From Heliomarina baculiformis (GTDB lineage Bacteria > Pseudomonadota > Alphaproteobacteria > Rhodobacterales > Rhodobacteraceae), in NCBI RefSeq assembly GCF_019966545.1, contig NZ_JAIMIC010000002.1, positions 372,001 to 436,000 on the forward strand: 64,000 nt of DNA, read 5' to 3'. Shown in pieces: positions 27,914 to 37,861 of the stretch; the first letter of the stretch is position 1; every line of letters begins with the position of its first letter. The notes under the pieces are model-generated. The model was not told the origin of the DNA. It did not search any database and saw only the letters and a list, made by a program, of their open reading frames with translations. Both the position numbers and the translations under genes were made by a program.

Positions 27914-28837
27914 ATGAAAACCACGCTCTCTACTTCTGTTCTGGCACTGGCGGTCAGCGCTGGCGCAGCCATGGCTGACTGCGAATCCGTCACCTTTTCG
28001 GACGTGGGCTGGACCGACATCACCGCAACGACCGCGGCGACGACGGTCGTGCTCGATGTGCTGGGCTATGAGACCGACATCAAGATTTTGTCGGTGCCGG
28101 TGACCTATACCTCTCTCGCCAAAGGCGACATCGACGTATTCCTCGGCAACTGGATGCCGACGATGGAGGCGGATATCGCGCCCTATCGCGAAGACGGCAC
28201 GGTAGACACGGTGCGCGCGAACCTTGAAGGCGCGAAATACACGCTGGCTGTGAATGCGGCGGCGGCCGATCTGGGGATCACCAGCTTTGGCGATATCGCC
28301 GCGCAGGCCGAAGCGCTTGACGGCAAGATCTATGGCATCGAGCCGGGCAACGACGGCAACCGCCTGATCCAGTCGATGATCGATGAAGACGCCTTTGGCC
28401 TGTCCGGGTTCGAGGTGGTCGAAAGTTCCGAGCAGGGGATGCTGGCGCAGGTCGCGCGGGCGGATCGCCGCAGCGAGCCTGTGGTATTCCTTGGCTGGGA
28501 GCCGCATCCGATGAACGCGAATTTCGACCTGACCTATCTTGAGGGCGGCGACGATTATTTCGGCCCGAACCTTGGCGGTGCGACGGTCTATACCAACACC
28601 AGCGCGGGCTTTGTCGAGGAATGCCCCAACGTGGGCAAGCTGCTGAACAATCTCGAATTTACGCTGGCCATGGAAAACGAGATCATGGGCGCGATCCTTG
28701 ATGACGGTAAGGACCCGTCCGAAGCGGCGGCGGTCTGGATCAAGGAAAACCCAGAGGTTCTGGATACATGGCTTGCCGGTGTGACCACCATCGACGGTGG
28801 CGACGCGATGGCAGCAGCCGAAGAAAAGCTGAAGTAA
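27914..28837 (+). CDS. choX: Choline ABC transporter substrate-binding protein
   Basis: A 307-residue OpuAC-family periplasmic binding protein. The signal peptide ends at AMA (about residue 21). The mature part opens with VTFSDVGWTDITATTA and contains FLGNWMPTMEADI, the pattern of ChoX and related proteins with an aromatic cage for quaternary ammonium ligands. It is the first gene of choXWV. Carnitine or betaine specificity cannot be excluded. A possible promoter (TTGCAA 27847, TATATT 27872) has a long 19-bp spacer. Confidence 0.88.
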   Translation: MKTTLSTSVLALAVSAGAAMADCESVTFSDVGWTDITATTAATTVVLDVLGYETDIKILSVPVTYTSLAKGDIDVFLGNWMPTMEADIAPYREDGTVDTVRANLEGAKYTLAVNAAAADLGITSFGDIAAQAEALDGKIYGIEPGNDGNRLIQSMIDEDAFGLSGFEVVESSEQGMLAQVARADRRSEPVVFLGWEPHPMNANFDLTYLEGGDDYFGPNLGGATVYTNTSAGFVEECPNVGKLLNNLEFTLAMENEIMGAILDDGKDPSEAAAVWIKENPEVLDTWLAGVTTIDGGDAMAAAEEKLK

Positions 28838-28847
28838 TCAGCATGGC

Positions 28848-28878
28848 GACCCTGCCCGCGCCGAAAGCGGGCGGGGTC
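28848..28878 (+). promoter_or_regulatory. Stem-loop between choX and choW
   Basis: A 12-pair stem (28848-28859 with 28867-28878, one G-U) with a seven-base loop, lying 10 bp after the choX stop and without a T run. Such hairpins after binding-protein genes typically stabilise the upstream message, so ChoX can be made in excess over the membrane parts. Confidence 0.6.
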
Positions 28879-29024
28879 ATTCCGGCGGCTGGGCGAGACG
28901 GTTTTCCAGGCAGAGCTTCTAGTTTGGAAACGATAATCTGCGAAAAACACCCCGTGCATTTCGTGCGTAGTACGGCGTTTTTCTCTCTTCCGGTCGTATC
29001 GGCAAAACACGGATAGTCGCATTC

Positions 29025-29858
29025 ATGAATTGGCTCACGGATAACAAGATACCGGTCGGGGACACTGCCGAGGTGGTGTTCGACTGGTTGCAGATTAACG
29101 GGGCCTGGTTCTTTGACGGGCTAGCCGACGGGATGGAATGGCTGATCGAGGCCGTTCTCTGGGTGTTGCAGAGCCCGCACCCGCTGATCGTGATCGCTGT
29201 TTTCGCAGGCCTGACATGGGTGATCCAGCGCGGCTGGAAGATGCCGCTTTTTGTCGTGGTCGGGTTCCTGTTCATCCTGAACCAGGGCTATTGGGAGGAA
29301 ACGACCGAAAGCCTCACGCTGGTTTTGTCGGCTTGCGTGGTCTGCATGGGGGTGGGCGTGCCAATTGGCATCGCGGCGGCGCACCGGCCCAAGCTGTATG
29401 CATGGATGGCGCCGGTTCTGGATTTGATGCAGACTCTGCCGACCTTTGTCTATCTTATTCCCGCGATTGTGTTTTTCGGCATCGGCATGGTGCCGGGACT
29501 CATCGCGACGGTAATTTTCGTGCTGCCTGCGCCGATCCGGCTGACGCAGCTTGGGATCAGCTCGACCCCCACGGCGCTGCTTGAGGCGGCCGAGGCTTTC
29601 GGGGCGAAACCGAGCCAGACGCTCTGGAAGATCGAGCTGCCCTATGCGCTGCCGCAGATCATGACCGGGCTGAATCAGACCATCATGCTGTCGCTGTCGA
29701 TGGTGGTGATCGCCGCGCTTGTCGGCGCGGATGGGCTGGGCGTGCCGGTCGTGCGTGCGCTCAACCAGGTGAACACGGGGCTTGGGTTTGAGTCGGGCTT
29801 TATCATCGTCGTGGTCGCAATCATGCTCGACCGGATGCTGCGGGTGGGCAAGAAATGA
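29025..29858 (+). CDS. choW: Choline ABC transporter permease
   Basis: A 277-residue membrane protein of the BPD_transp_1 family with about six helices. The coupling segment EAAEAFGAKPSQTLWKIELP carries the EAA motif and contacts the ATPase. The N-terminal MNWLTDNKIPVGDTAEVVFD resembles ProW/ChoW proteins. The start at 29025 lies 187 bp after choX, with a stem-loop between. Its stop overlaps choV (ATGA). Confidence 0.9.
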   Translation: MNWLTDNKIPVGDTAEVVFDWLQINGAWFFDGLADGMEWLIEAVLWVLQSPHPLIVIAVFAGLTWVIQRGWKMPLFVVVGFLFILNQGYWEETTESLTLVLSACVVCMGVGVPIGIAAAHRPKLYAWMAPVLDLMQTLPTFVYLIPAIVFFGIGMVPGLIATVIFVLPAPIRLTQLGISSTPTALLEAAEAFGAKPSQTLWKIELPYALPQIMTGLNQTIMLSLSMVVIAALVGADGLGVPVVRALNQVNTGLGFESGFIIVVVAIMLDRMLRVGKK

Positions 29859-30895
29859 CGACAGCGGTAGAATTCGACAACGTTTCCATCGTCTTCGGGG
29901 ACAAGCCTGAGGTGGCGCTGCCCTTGATGGACAAGGGCCAGAGCCGCGCGGAAATCCAGCAGGAAACCGGGCAGGTGCTGGGCGTGCACAATTGCTCTCT
30001 CAGCGTGGAAGAGGGCGAGATCCTTGTGCTGATGGGGCTGTCCGGTTCGGGCAAATCCACGCTCTTGCGGGCGGTGAACAGGCTGAACCCGACGGCGCGC
30101 GGCACGGTGCGGATCTTCGATGGCGACTGGTCCTGCGACGTGGCCAATGCCAATGCGGCTGATCTGCGCCGGGTGCGCCGCGAATGCGTGTCGATGGTTT
30201 TCCAGCAATTCGGTCTGCTGCCGTGGCGGACCGTACGCGATAACGTTGCGCTGGGGCTGGAACTGGCGGGGGTACCCAAGGCCGAACGGCTGAAACGCAC
30301 GGACCGTCAGCTTGAACTGGTCGGGCTGATCGACTGGGCCGACCGCAAGGTGGGTGAGCTGTCGGGCGGGATGCAGCAGCGCGTCGGCCTTGCGCGCGCC
30401 TTTGCCACGGATGCGCCGATCCTGCTGATGGACGAGCCGTTTTCGGCGCTCGACCCGCTGATCCGCTCGCGGCTTCAGGACGAGCTCTTGGAACTGCAGC
30501 GTGATCTGAAACGCACGATCATCTTCGTGAGCCACGATCTCGACGAGGCTTTCAAGCTGGGCGGACGTATCGCGATCATGGAGGGTGGGCGCATCGTGCA
30601 ATGCGGCACCCCGCGCGAGATTTTCTCGGCACCCGCCACAGATTACGTCACCGAGTTCGTCGCGAACATGAATCCGCTCGGCGCGCTGTGCGCGCGCGAT
30701 GTGATGGTGCCGGCCGAGGGTGGCACAGAGGCAAGCGCGGTTACAGCGGATCATCCGCTGCTGGATGTGATCGACCGGCTGAACGATGCGCCTGGCGGGC
30801 TGGGCGTGACCGAAGGTGGCAAGGTCATCGGGGTGGTCAGCTCGGACAGTATTGTCGCGCGGCTGGCCCAGACGGTCGAGACCAACAAGACGTGA
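29855..30895 (+). CDS. choV: Choline ABC transporter ATP-binding protein
   Basis: A 346-residue ATPase with Walker A GLSGSGKST (61-69), signature LSGGMQQRVGLA and Walker B ILLMDEPFSAL. A C-terminal extension (about 270-340) looks like a single CBS-type regulatory region, as in quaternary amine importers of the ProV/OpuAA group. It overlaps choW by four bases and ends the cho operon. No betaine-synthesis (bet) genes lie nearby. Confidence 0.92.
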   Translation: MTTAVEFDNVSIVFGDKPEVALPLMDKGQSRAEIQQETGQVLGVHNCSLSVEEGEILVLMGLSGSGKSTLLRAVNRLNPTARGTVRIFDGDWSCDVANANAADLRRVRRECVSMVFQQFGLLPWRTVRDNVALGLELAGVPKAERLKRTDRQLELVGLIDWADRKVGELSGGMQQRVGLARAFATDAPILLMDEPFSALDPLIRSRLQDELLELQRDLKRTIIFVSHDLDEAFKLGGRIAIMEGGRIVQCGTPREIFSAPATDYVTEFVANMNPLGALCARDVMVPAEGGTEASAVTADHPLLDVIDRLNDAPGGLGVTEGGKVIGVVSSDSIVARLAQTVETNKT

Positions 30896-30918
30896 TTGGA
30901 AAAGGCGGCACGAGTCCC

Positions 30919-30948
30919 TTGACCTGAAAGCGCCAAGTTTCCTATAGA
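30919..30948 (+). promoter_or_regulatory. Sigma-70-type promoter upstream of the carboxynorspermidine genes
   Basis: TTGACC (30919-30924) and TATAGA (30943-30948) are separated by 18 bp and lie 24 bp before the ATG of the decarboxylase gene. This is one of the best promoter matches in the window and would separate this unit from choXWV. Confidence 0.6.
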
Positions 30949-30972
30949 CCGGCTTCCTGTTTGGCCTAGCTC

Positions 30973-32091
30973 ATGACCCAGAAAGGGGCATTCGCGTTGC
31001 AGACACCGTACTATCTGGTCGATAAATCCCGGCTTTTGCCGAACATGGAAAAAATCGCATGGCTGCGAGAAAACTCCGGGGCCAAGGCGCTTTTGGCGCT
31101 GAAATGTTTCGCCACCTGGTCCGTGTTCGACATGATGAGCGAATACATGGACGGCACAACCTCCAGTTCGCTGTTCGAGGTAAAGCTGGGGCGCGAGAAA
31201 TTCCCGGGCGAAACCCATGCCTATTCCGTGGCCTGGGCCGATCATGAGATCGACGAGGTTCTCGCGAACTCGGACAAGGTGATTTTCAATACCACCGGGC
31301 AGTTGTCGCGATTTGAAAGCGAGTCCGAGGGCCATGTGCGCGGCATCCGGGTCAATCCCGGCGTGTCGACGTCGGAATTCGATCTGGCCGATCCGGCGCG
31401 GCCTTTCAGCCGTCTGGGGGAGCACGATCCGGCGGTGATCGAGCCCTTTGCCGACCGGATCACCGGATTCATGTTCCACAACAATTGCGAGAACGCCGAT
31501 TTCGACCGGTTCGACGCGATGCTGGGCAGTATCGAACAACGCTTTGGCCACCTGATCCGCGCGATGGACTGGATCAGTCTTGGCGGCGGCATTCATTTCA
31601 CGGGCGAGGGCTATCCGCTTGACCGTCTGGCCGAGCGGCTAAAACGCTTTGCAGGGGAAAACGAGGTTCAAGTCTATCTGGAGCCGGGCGAGGCCGCTAT
31701 CACCAAGTCCACGACGCTGGAAGTTTCGGTGCTGGATACGCTTTACAACGGCAAGAACCTCGCCATTGTCGACAGCTCGATCGAGGCTCATATGCTCGAT
31801 CTGCTGATCTATCGCGAATCCGCCAAGATGGAACCCGACGCGGGTCCCGAAGAATGGATGATCTGCGGCAAATCCTGCCTTGCGGGCGATATCTTTGGCG
31901 AGTTCCGCTTTCCCGAGGCGCTGAAGCCCGGCGACCGGCTGAGCGTACAGGACGCGGCCGGTTACACGATGGTAAAGAAGAACTGGTTCAACGGCGTCAA
32001 GATGCCCGCAATCGCGGTCCGTGAATTGGACGGCAGCGAACGGATGGTGCGCGACTTTACCTATGAGGATTTTGCAGCGGCGCTTTCCTGA
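30973..32091 (+). CDS. nspC: Carboxynorspermidine/carboxyspermidine decarboxylase
   Basis: A 372-residue PLP enzyme of the alanine-racemase-fold decarboxylase group. The PLP Lys is Lys44 (LLALKCFATW). C-terminal active-site segments include EPGEAAI and CGKSCLAGD. It removes CO2 from carboxy(nor)spermidine to give (nor)spermidine, the last step of the alternative polyamine pathway. The dehydrogenase gene that makes the substrate follows 48 bp later. Confidence 0.9.
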   Translation: MTQKGAFALQTPYYLVDKSRLLPNMEKIAWLRENSGAKALLALKCFATWSVFDMMSEYMDGTTSSSLFEVKLGREKFPGETHAYSVAWADHEIDEVLANSDKVIFNTTGQLSRFESESEGHVRGIRVNPGVSTSEFDLADPARPFSRLGEHDPAVIEPFADRITGFMFHNNCENADFDRFDAMLGSIEQRFGHLIRAMDWISLGGGIHFTGEGYPLDRLAERLKRFAGENEVQVYLEPGEAAITKSTTLEVSVLDTLYNGKNLAIVDSSIEAHMLDLLIYRESAKMEPDAGPEEWMICGKSCLAGDIFGEFRFPEALKPGDRLSVQDAAGYTMVKKNWFNGVKMPAIAVRELDGSERMVRDFTYEDFAAALS

Positions 32092-32139
32092 GCGCGGCTT
32101 GTCCCTTCGCACGAAATAACAACACACGAGGATATCACG

Positions 32140-33375
32140 TTGAAAAAGAACGTTCTTATCATCGGCGCTGGTGGCGTCGCACAGGTGGTGGCGCATAAAT
32201 GTGCTCAGAACAATGACGTGCTGGGCGATATTCATATCGCCAGCCGTACGCTTTCGAAATGCGAGGCGATCATCGACAGCGTGCGCGAAAAGAGCGCGAT
32301 GAAAGTGGACGGCGTGCTGAAGGCGTATCAGGTCGATGCGCTCGACAGTGCGGCTGTCGCCAAGGTCATCACTGATACCGGCGCGCAGATCGTGATTAAC
32401 GTGGGCTCGGCATTTGTGAACATGTCGGTCATGGATGCCTGCATCGAAACCGGTGCGGCCTATATCGACACGGCGATCCATGAAGAACCCGACAAGATCT
32501 GCGAAACCCCGCCGTGGTATGCGAATTACGAATGGAAAAAGCGCGACCTGTGCGCGGAAAAGGGCGTCACCGCAATCCTTGGTGCCGGGTTCGATCCGGG
32601 CGTGGTGAATGCCTTTGCGCGCTTTGCCATCGACACGATGGACGAGGTCAAGAGCGTCGATATCGTCGACATCAACGCGGGCAGCCACGGCAAGTATTTC
32701 GCGACCAACTTCGACCCCGAGATCAACTTCCGCGAATTCACCGGCACGGTCTATTCCTGGCAGGGCGGCGAGTGGAAAGAGAATTCCATGTTCGAGGTTG
32801 GCCATGAATGGGATCTGCCGGTGGTTGGCAAGCAGATGGCCTATATGTCGGGCCATGACGAGGTACATTCGCTGGCGACGAATTATCCGCAGGCCGATAT
32901 CCGGTTCTGGATGGGCTTTGGCGAGCATTACATCAACGTCTTCAGCGTGTTGAAGAACATTGGCCTGCTGTCTGAACAACCCGTCACGCTGGCCGAAGGG
33001 CAAGAAGTCGTGCCGCTCAAGGTGGTCAAGGCTTGCCTGCCGGATCCATCCTCGCTCGCGCACGACTACACCGGCAAGACCTGCATCGGCGATCTGGTGA
33101 AGGGTACGCGCGACGGCAAAGACGTTGAAATGTTCGTCTATAACGTTGCCGATCACAAGGAAGCCTATCTTGAGGTCGGCTCGCAGGGGATCTCTTATAC
33201 GGCGGGCGTGCCGCCGGTGGCGGCCGCGATGCTGGTGGCAGACGGGACCTGGGATGCCAAGACCATGAAAAACGTCGAGGAAATGGACCCGAAACCGTTC
33301 TTTACCATCCTCGACCGGATCGGCCTGCCGACCCGCGTCAAGGACGAAAACGGCGACCGCGCCTGGAATGAATAA
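32140..33375 (+). CDS. Carboxynorspermidine/carboxyspermidine dehydrogenase (saccharopine dehydrogenase family)
   Basis: A 411-residue NAD(P)-dependent enzyme with an N-terminal Rossmann fold (LIIGAGGVAQVV, residues 6-17) and the family segments GAGFDPGVVNAFA and DINAGSHGKYFATNF. It condenses aspartate semialdehyde with putrescine or diaminopropane to carboxy(nor)spermidine. The start is a TTG at 32140, supported by CGAGGA seven bases upstream and by the N-terminal sequence; no in-frame ATG fits the fold. It ends at a strong terminator. Confidence 0.88.
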   Translation: MKKNVLIIGAGGVAQVVAHKCAQNNDVLGDIHIASRTLSKCEAIIDSVREKSAMKVDGVLKAYQVDALDSAAVAKVITDTGAQIVINVGSAFVNMSVMDACIETGAAYIDTAIHEEPDKICETPPWYANYEWKKRDLCAEKGVTAILGAGFDPGVVNAFARFAIDTMDEVKSVDIVDINAGSHGKYFATNFDPEINFREFTGTVYSWQGGEWKENSMFEVGHEWDLPVVGKQMAYMSGHDEVHSLATNYPQADIRFWMGFGEHYINVFSVLKNIGLLSEQPVTLAEGQEVVPLKVVKACLPDPSSLAHDYTGKTCIGDLVKGTRDGKDVEMFVYNVADHKEAYLEVGSQGISYTAGVPPVAAAMLVADGTWDAKTMKNVEEMDPKPFFTILDRIGLPTRVKDENGDRAWNE

Positions 33376-33417
33376 CATTCCTCCGGTGCCCTGAGCATAC
33401 TGATTTTGCCTGATTGG

Positions 33418-33450
33418 AAACCGGCCCCTGTCAAAAGGGGCCGGTTTTTT
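33418..33450 (+). terminator. Intrinsic terminator of the carboxynorspermidine operon
   Basis: A GC-rich stem CCGGCCCC/GGGGCCGG (33421-33428 with 33437-33444), extended by A-T pairs, with an eight-base loop and six Ts. A textbook rho-independent terminator. Confidence 0.93.
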
Positions 33451-33476
33451 CGTGGTTCGATCAGGCCAGCGTGTAA

Positions 33477-33502
33477 ACGCAATCGGGCGGCGCGGATTGC
33501 GT
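33477..33502. promoter_or_regulatory. 26-bp operator-like element, copy 1 (acyl-CoA synthetase)
   Basis: ACGCAATC (33477-33484) is exactly mirrored by GATTGCGT (33495-33502) around a 10-bp GC spacer. The element lies 73 bp upstream of the acyl-CoA synthetase ATG. A second copy, identical at 21 of 26 positions, is at 37790-37815 in front of the TRAP transporter genes. Most likely the binding site of one of the local GntR regulators. Confidence 0.65.
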
Positions 33503-33575
33503 GGTTGTCTTGCTCTCGCATCCGGTTAGGTTGACGCGGGGCGGCCTTGGGAGGGGCCGCGAGGAGGAGAGAATC

Positions 33576-35147
<1,572 letters not shown>

Positions 35148-35185
35148 GGCCATCGCGGGGGGCTGGGAAGAGGGTTTCCCTGCCA

Positions 35186-35239
35186 TCGGACATTCATGTT
35201 GACTTTGCGTGAATCGAGCGACAGTGTGTGAATGTCCGA
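35186..35239. promoter_or_regulatory. Inverted repeat bracketing a putative promoter of the GntR gene
   Basis: TCGGACATTCA (35186-35196) and TGAATGTCCGA (35229-35239) form an exact 11-bp inverted repeat with a 32-bp spacer. Between the arms lie TTGACT (35199-35204) and, 17 bp on, CAGTGT (35222-35227), a possible -35/-10 pair with a weak -10. Two operators flanking a promoter suit autorepression. The element lies about 95 bp before the GntR start. Confidence 0.55.
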
Positions 35240-35333
35240 CACTAATTCAGTATTGATCGTGTCGGCCAAAAGCGTCCGGGCCTACCGGGCGCGGCACGGT
35301 TTTCGCGTTGGGAGGCGCGGAACAGGGGGGAGA

Positions 35334-36077
35334 ATGGGCCTTGAACGGCGTCAGATTCACGTGGCCTATGCTTATCAGCGCATCGCTGAAGAGATCGAAT
35401 CCCAGATTCTCGAAGGCACGTTGAAGCCGGGCGAGCAACTGCCCGGTGAGACGGAGATGGCAGAGATGTTCGGCGTCACCCGGTCTACCGTTCGCGAGGG
35501 ATTGAGGCGGCTGGAAAGCGAAGGTCTAGTCTGCCGTCCGACTCCGCGGCGGATGGTCGTGGCGATCCCGCGCATTGACCGGCTTTCGACACGATCCGGG
35601 CGTACCATGGCCCTGATGAAAGTCACCTATCGCGAGCTGTGGCAGGTGACGCTGAAAACCGAGATGCTGGCCGCCCGGCTTGCGGCGGAAATGGCGCAGG
35701 ATGACGAAATCGCGGTATTGAAATCTCTCCACGAAGATCTCTCCGGCGCCGAAGGCAATGCAAGCCGGACCATCGAACTGGACGGGCGGTTTCATTCGCA
35801 GGTGGCGCGGATCGGCAAGAACCGCGTTCTGGGCCTCGCGCGCGAGCCGGTGGCCCATCTGCTGTTTCGCGGCTTTGCGCAGGTCGCCCCCTTTGTCCCG
35901 CAATTCTACAAACGCCAGATCGAGGCGCATTCTAATGTCGTGTGCGCAATCGAGGCCCGCGATCCCATCCGGGCCGAAACCTGGGCGCGCAAGCACATCG
36001 AGGATTTCTGGCGCGCCGTGCAGATCGCCGGGCTGGAGGACGAAGCGGCTGTTAACAACGTAAAGGCATTGTCATGA
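35334..36077 (+). CDS. GntR/FadR-family transcriptional regulator (FCD domain), paralogue 1
   Basis: A 247-residue regulator with an N-terminal winged helix (LPGETEMAEMFGVTRSTVRE, about residues 38-57) and a C-terminal all-helical FCD ligand domain with conserved Asp/His positions (DGRFHSQVARIG, RQIEAHSNVV). FCD regulators sense small organic acids or acyl-CoAs. The ATG at 35334 follows AGGGGGGAGA; the frame is open to 35232 without good context. It is closely similar, at the same length, to the regulator at 40924-41667. Its stop overlaps the first crotonase start (ATGA). Confidence 0.9.
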   Translation: MGLERRQIHVAYAYQRIAEEIESQILEGTLKPGEQLPGETEMAEMFGVTRSTVREGLRRLESEGLVCRPTPRRMVVAIPRIDRLSTRSGRTMALMKVTYRELWQVTLKTEMLAARLAAEMAQDDEIAVLKSLHEDLSGAEGNASRTIELDGRFHSQVARIGKNRVLGLAREPVAHLLFRGFAQVAPFVPQFYKRQIEAHSNVVCAIEARDPIRAETWARKHIEDFWRAVQIAGLEDEAAVNNVKALS

Positions 36078-36949
36078 GCGCGACGACACTGACCACGGAT
36101 ATTCAGGACCGGGTGATGGTGATCACGCTGAACCGGCCTGACCGGTTGAACGCCTTCACACTGGGCATGATGCACGAAATGATCGCGGCAATTGACGAAG
36201 CGGATGCCGATGATGATATTCGCGCGGTGATCGTCACGGGGGCAGGGCGCGGGTTTTGCGCCGGTGTCGATCTTGACGATGACGACGCGTTCACCGCGGC
36301 CAAGCCCGACCCGATGTCAAAGGCCCCTGAGGTCTGGGCCGACCCGGCCAACCGCGACATGGGCGGCGTGCTGACGCTGAGATTGTTCAATTCACTCAAG
36401 CCTTTGATCGCCGCTGTCAACGGCCCCTCGGTGGGGATCGGGGCAACGATGCAATTGCCGATGGATATCCGCATCGCCTCGGAAAAGGCCCGGTTCGGGT
36501 TTGTCTTTGCCCGGCGCGGGATCGTGCCCGAGGCGGCTTCGTCATGGTTCCTGCCGCGTCTCGTGGGTATGTCTCAGGCACTGGAATGGGCAATTTCCGG
36601 TCGCGTCTTTGACGCAGACGAAGCCCTGCGCGGCGGACTGGTCCGGTCGGTTCATGCGCCCGGGGATCTGCTGGACGAGGCGCATCGCATCGCCAGTGAA
36701 ATCGCGGCCAATACCGCGCCGGTGTCGGTCGCGCTGACCCGCCAGATGATGTGGCGCATGGCGGGGGCCGAACATCCGATGATGGCCCATCGCATAGACA
36801 GCCGGGCAATCGCGGCGCGCGGTTCTTCCGGCGATGCGGCGGAGGGCGTCGCCAGTTTTCTCGAAAAACGACCGGCGCAGTTTCCCGACAGGGTCAGCGC
36901 CGATATGCCGGGTTTCTTTCCGTGGTGGCAGGAGCCGCCATGGGCATGA
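36074..36949 (+). CDS. Enoyl-CoA hydratase/isomerase family protein (crotonase 1)
   Basis: A 291-residue crotonase-fold protein. The oxyanion-hole segments are GAGRGFCAGVDLDD (about 56-69) and GPSVGIGATMQLPMD. The two catalytic Glu of classical hydratases appear replaced (Thr and Phe at the aligned positions), whereas a Glu follows in IVPEAASSWF. This points to isomerase- or hydrolase-type chemistry rather than simple hydration, though the alignment was done by eye. It is coupled to the GntR gene by a four-base overlap. Confidence 0.87.
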   Translation: MSATTLTTDIQDRVMVITLNRPDRLNAFTLGMMHEMIAAIDEADADDDIRAVIVTGAGRGFCAGVDLDDDDAFTAAKPDPMSKAPEVWADPANRDMGGVLTLRLFNSLKPLIAAVNGPSVGIGATMQLPMDIRIASEKARFGFVFARRGIVPEAASSWFLPRLVGMSQALEWAISGRVFDADEALRGGLVRSVHAPGDLLDEAHRIASEIAANTAPVSVALTRQMMWRMAGAEHPMMAHRIDSRAIAARGSSGDAAEGVASFLEKRPAQFPDRVSADMPGFFPWWQEPPWA

Positions 36950-36968
36950 GCAACGATAGGAGAATGTG

Positions 36969-37742
36969 ATGAGCGATCACATACTGGTTGAAAAGCAAGG
37001 GCCGGTGACGGTTTTGCGCCTGAATGACCCCGGTTCGATGAACGCGATGACCGGAGAGATGGCGACGGATCTGCGCAAGCTGCTGCAGTCCGAAAGTGAA
37101 ACCGCGCGGGCTATCATTTTAGCCGGGAACGAACGTGCCTTTTCGTCCGGCGCGAACCTTAAGTCGGCGATGCCAACCGGCCGTACGTCGCTGGATGCCG
37201 GCAAAACGCTGGAGGAGCATTACAACCCGCTGATGGAAACGATCCGCGATTTGCCGGTGCCACTGATCTCGGCGGTGCGGGGCGCGGCGGCGGGTGTCGG
37301 GGCCTCGATCTCGCTCGCCTGCGATATCATCGTTGCCGGGAAGAGCGCCTATTTCCTTGAGGCATTCGCCCGTATCGGCCTGATCCCCGACGGGGGCGCG
37401 ACGTGGCTCTTGACCCGCGCCGTGGGCCGGGTGCGCGCGATGGAGATGATGCTGCTGGCAGAAAAGATCCCGGCACCGCAGGCGATGGAATGGGGCCTGA
37501 TCACCCGGCTTGCCGAAGATGACGCGGTTGAAAGCACGGCGATGGCGCTTGCAGAACGGCTTGCTGCAGGGCCGTCGCAAAGCTATGCGCTGATCCGCAA
37601 GGCCGCGTGGAGCGCCGCCGACAGCGATTTCAGCTCGACGCTTGCAACGGAACGGGAATTGCAGCGGCAGGCCGGACTGACAGACAACTTCGCGGAAGGC
37701 GTTGCGGCGTTTCTCGAAAAGCGCCCGGCAAACTTCGGCTAG
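36969..37742 (+). CDS. Enoyl-CoA hydratase/isomerase family protein (crotonase 2)
   Basis: A 257-residue crotonase. The oxyanion segments are ERAFSSGANLKSAM and AAAGVGASISLACD. The classical catalytic Glu positions are Ser and Phe, and IGLIPDGGATWLL carries an Asp where PaaG-type 1,2-epoxyphenylacetyl-CoA isomerases have theirs, so an isomerase role is plausible. The ATG at 36969 is preferred to a GTG one codon earlier. It follows crotonase 1 by 19 bp, and the TRAP unit begins about 120 bp later. Confidence 0.87.
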   Translation: MSDHILVEKQGPVTVLRLNDPGSMNAMTGEMATDLRKLLQSESETARAIILAGNERAFSSGANLKSAMPTGRTSLDAGKTLEEHYNPLMETIRDLPVPLISAVRGAAAGVGASISLACDIIVAGKSAYFLEAFARIGLIPDGGATWLLTRAVGRVRAMEMMLLAEKIPAPQAMEWGLITRLAEDDAVESTAMALAERLAAGPSQSYALIRKAAWSAADSDFSSTLATERELQRQAGLTDNFAEGVAAFLEKRPANFG

Positions 37743-37789
37743 GCGAAAGAATGCAACCGTGGGCGGGCGCCGGCTGAGGAGGGCCGGTT

Positions 37790-37815
37790 ACGCAAGCGGG
37801 AGTGGCGGATCGCGT
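37790..37815. promoter_or_regulatory. 26-bp operator-like element, copy 2 (TRAP transporter)
   Basis: ACGCAAGC and GATCGCGT around a GC-rich 10-bp spacer, 46 bp before the dctP-like ATG. It matches copy 1 (33477-33502) at 21 of 26 positions, including spacer ends GGG and GCG, with slightly weaker symmetry. Confidence 0.6.
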
Positions 37816-37861
37816 GTGACGCGCGATTCCGGGGTTTCGAATTTCAGGAGGAGGAAATCGA

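Noticed and set aside
31639-33378. A 579-residue minus-strand open frame opposite the carboxynorspermidine genes
   Set aside because: Fully antisense to two recognisable enzymes, no motif, no ribosome site; shadow frame.
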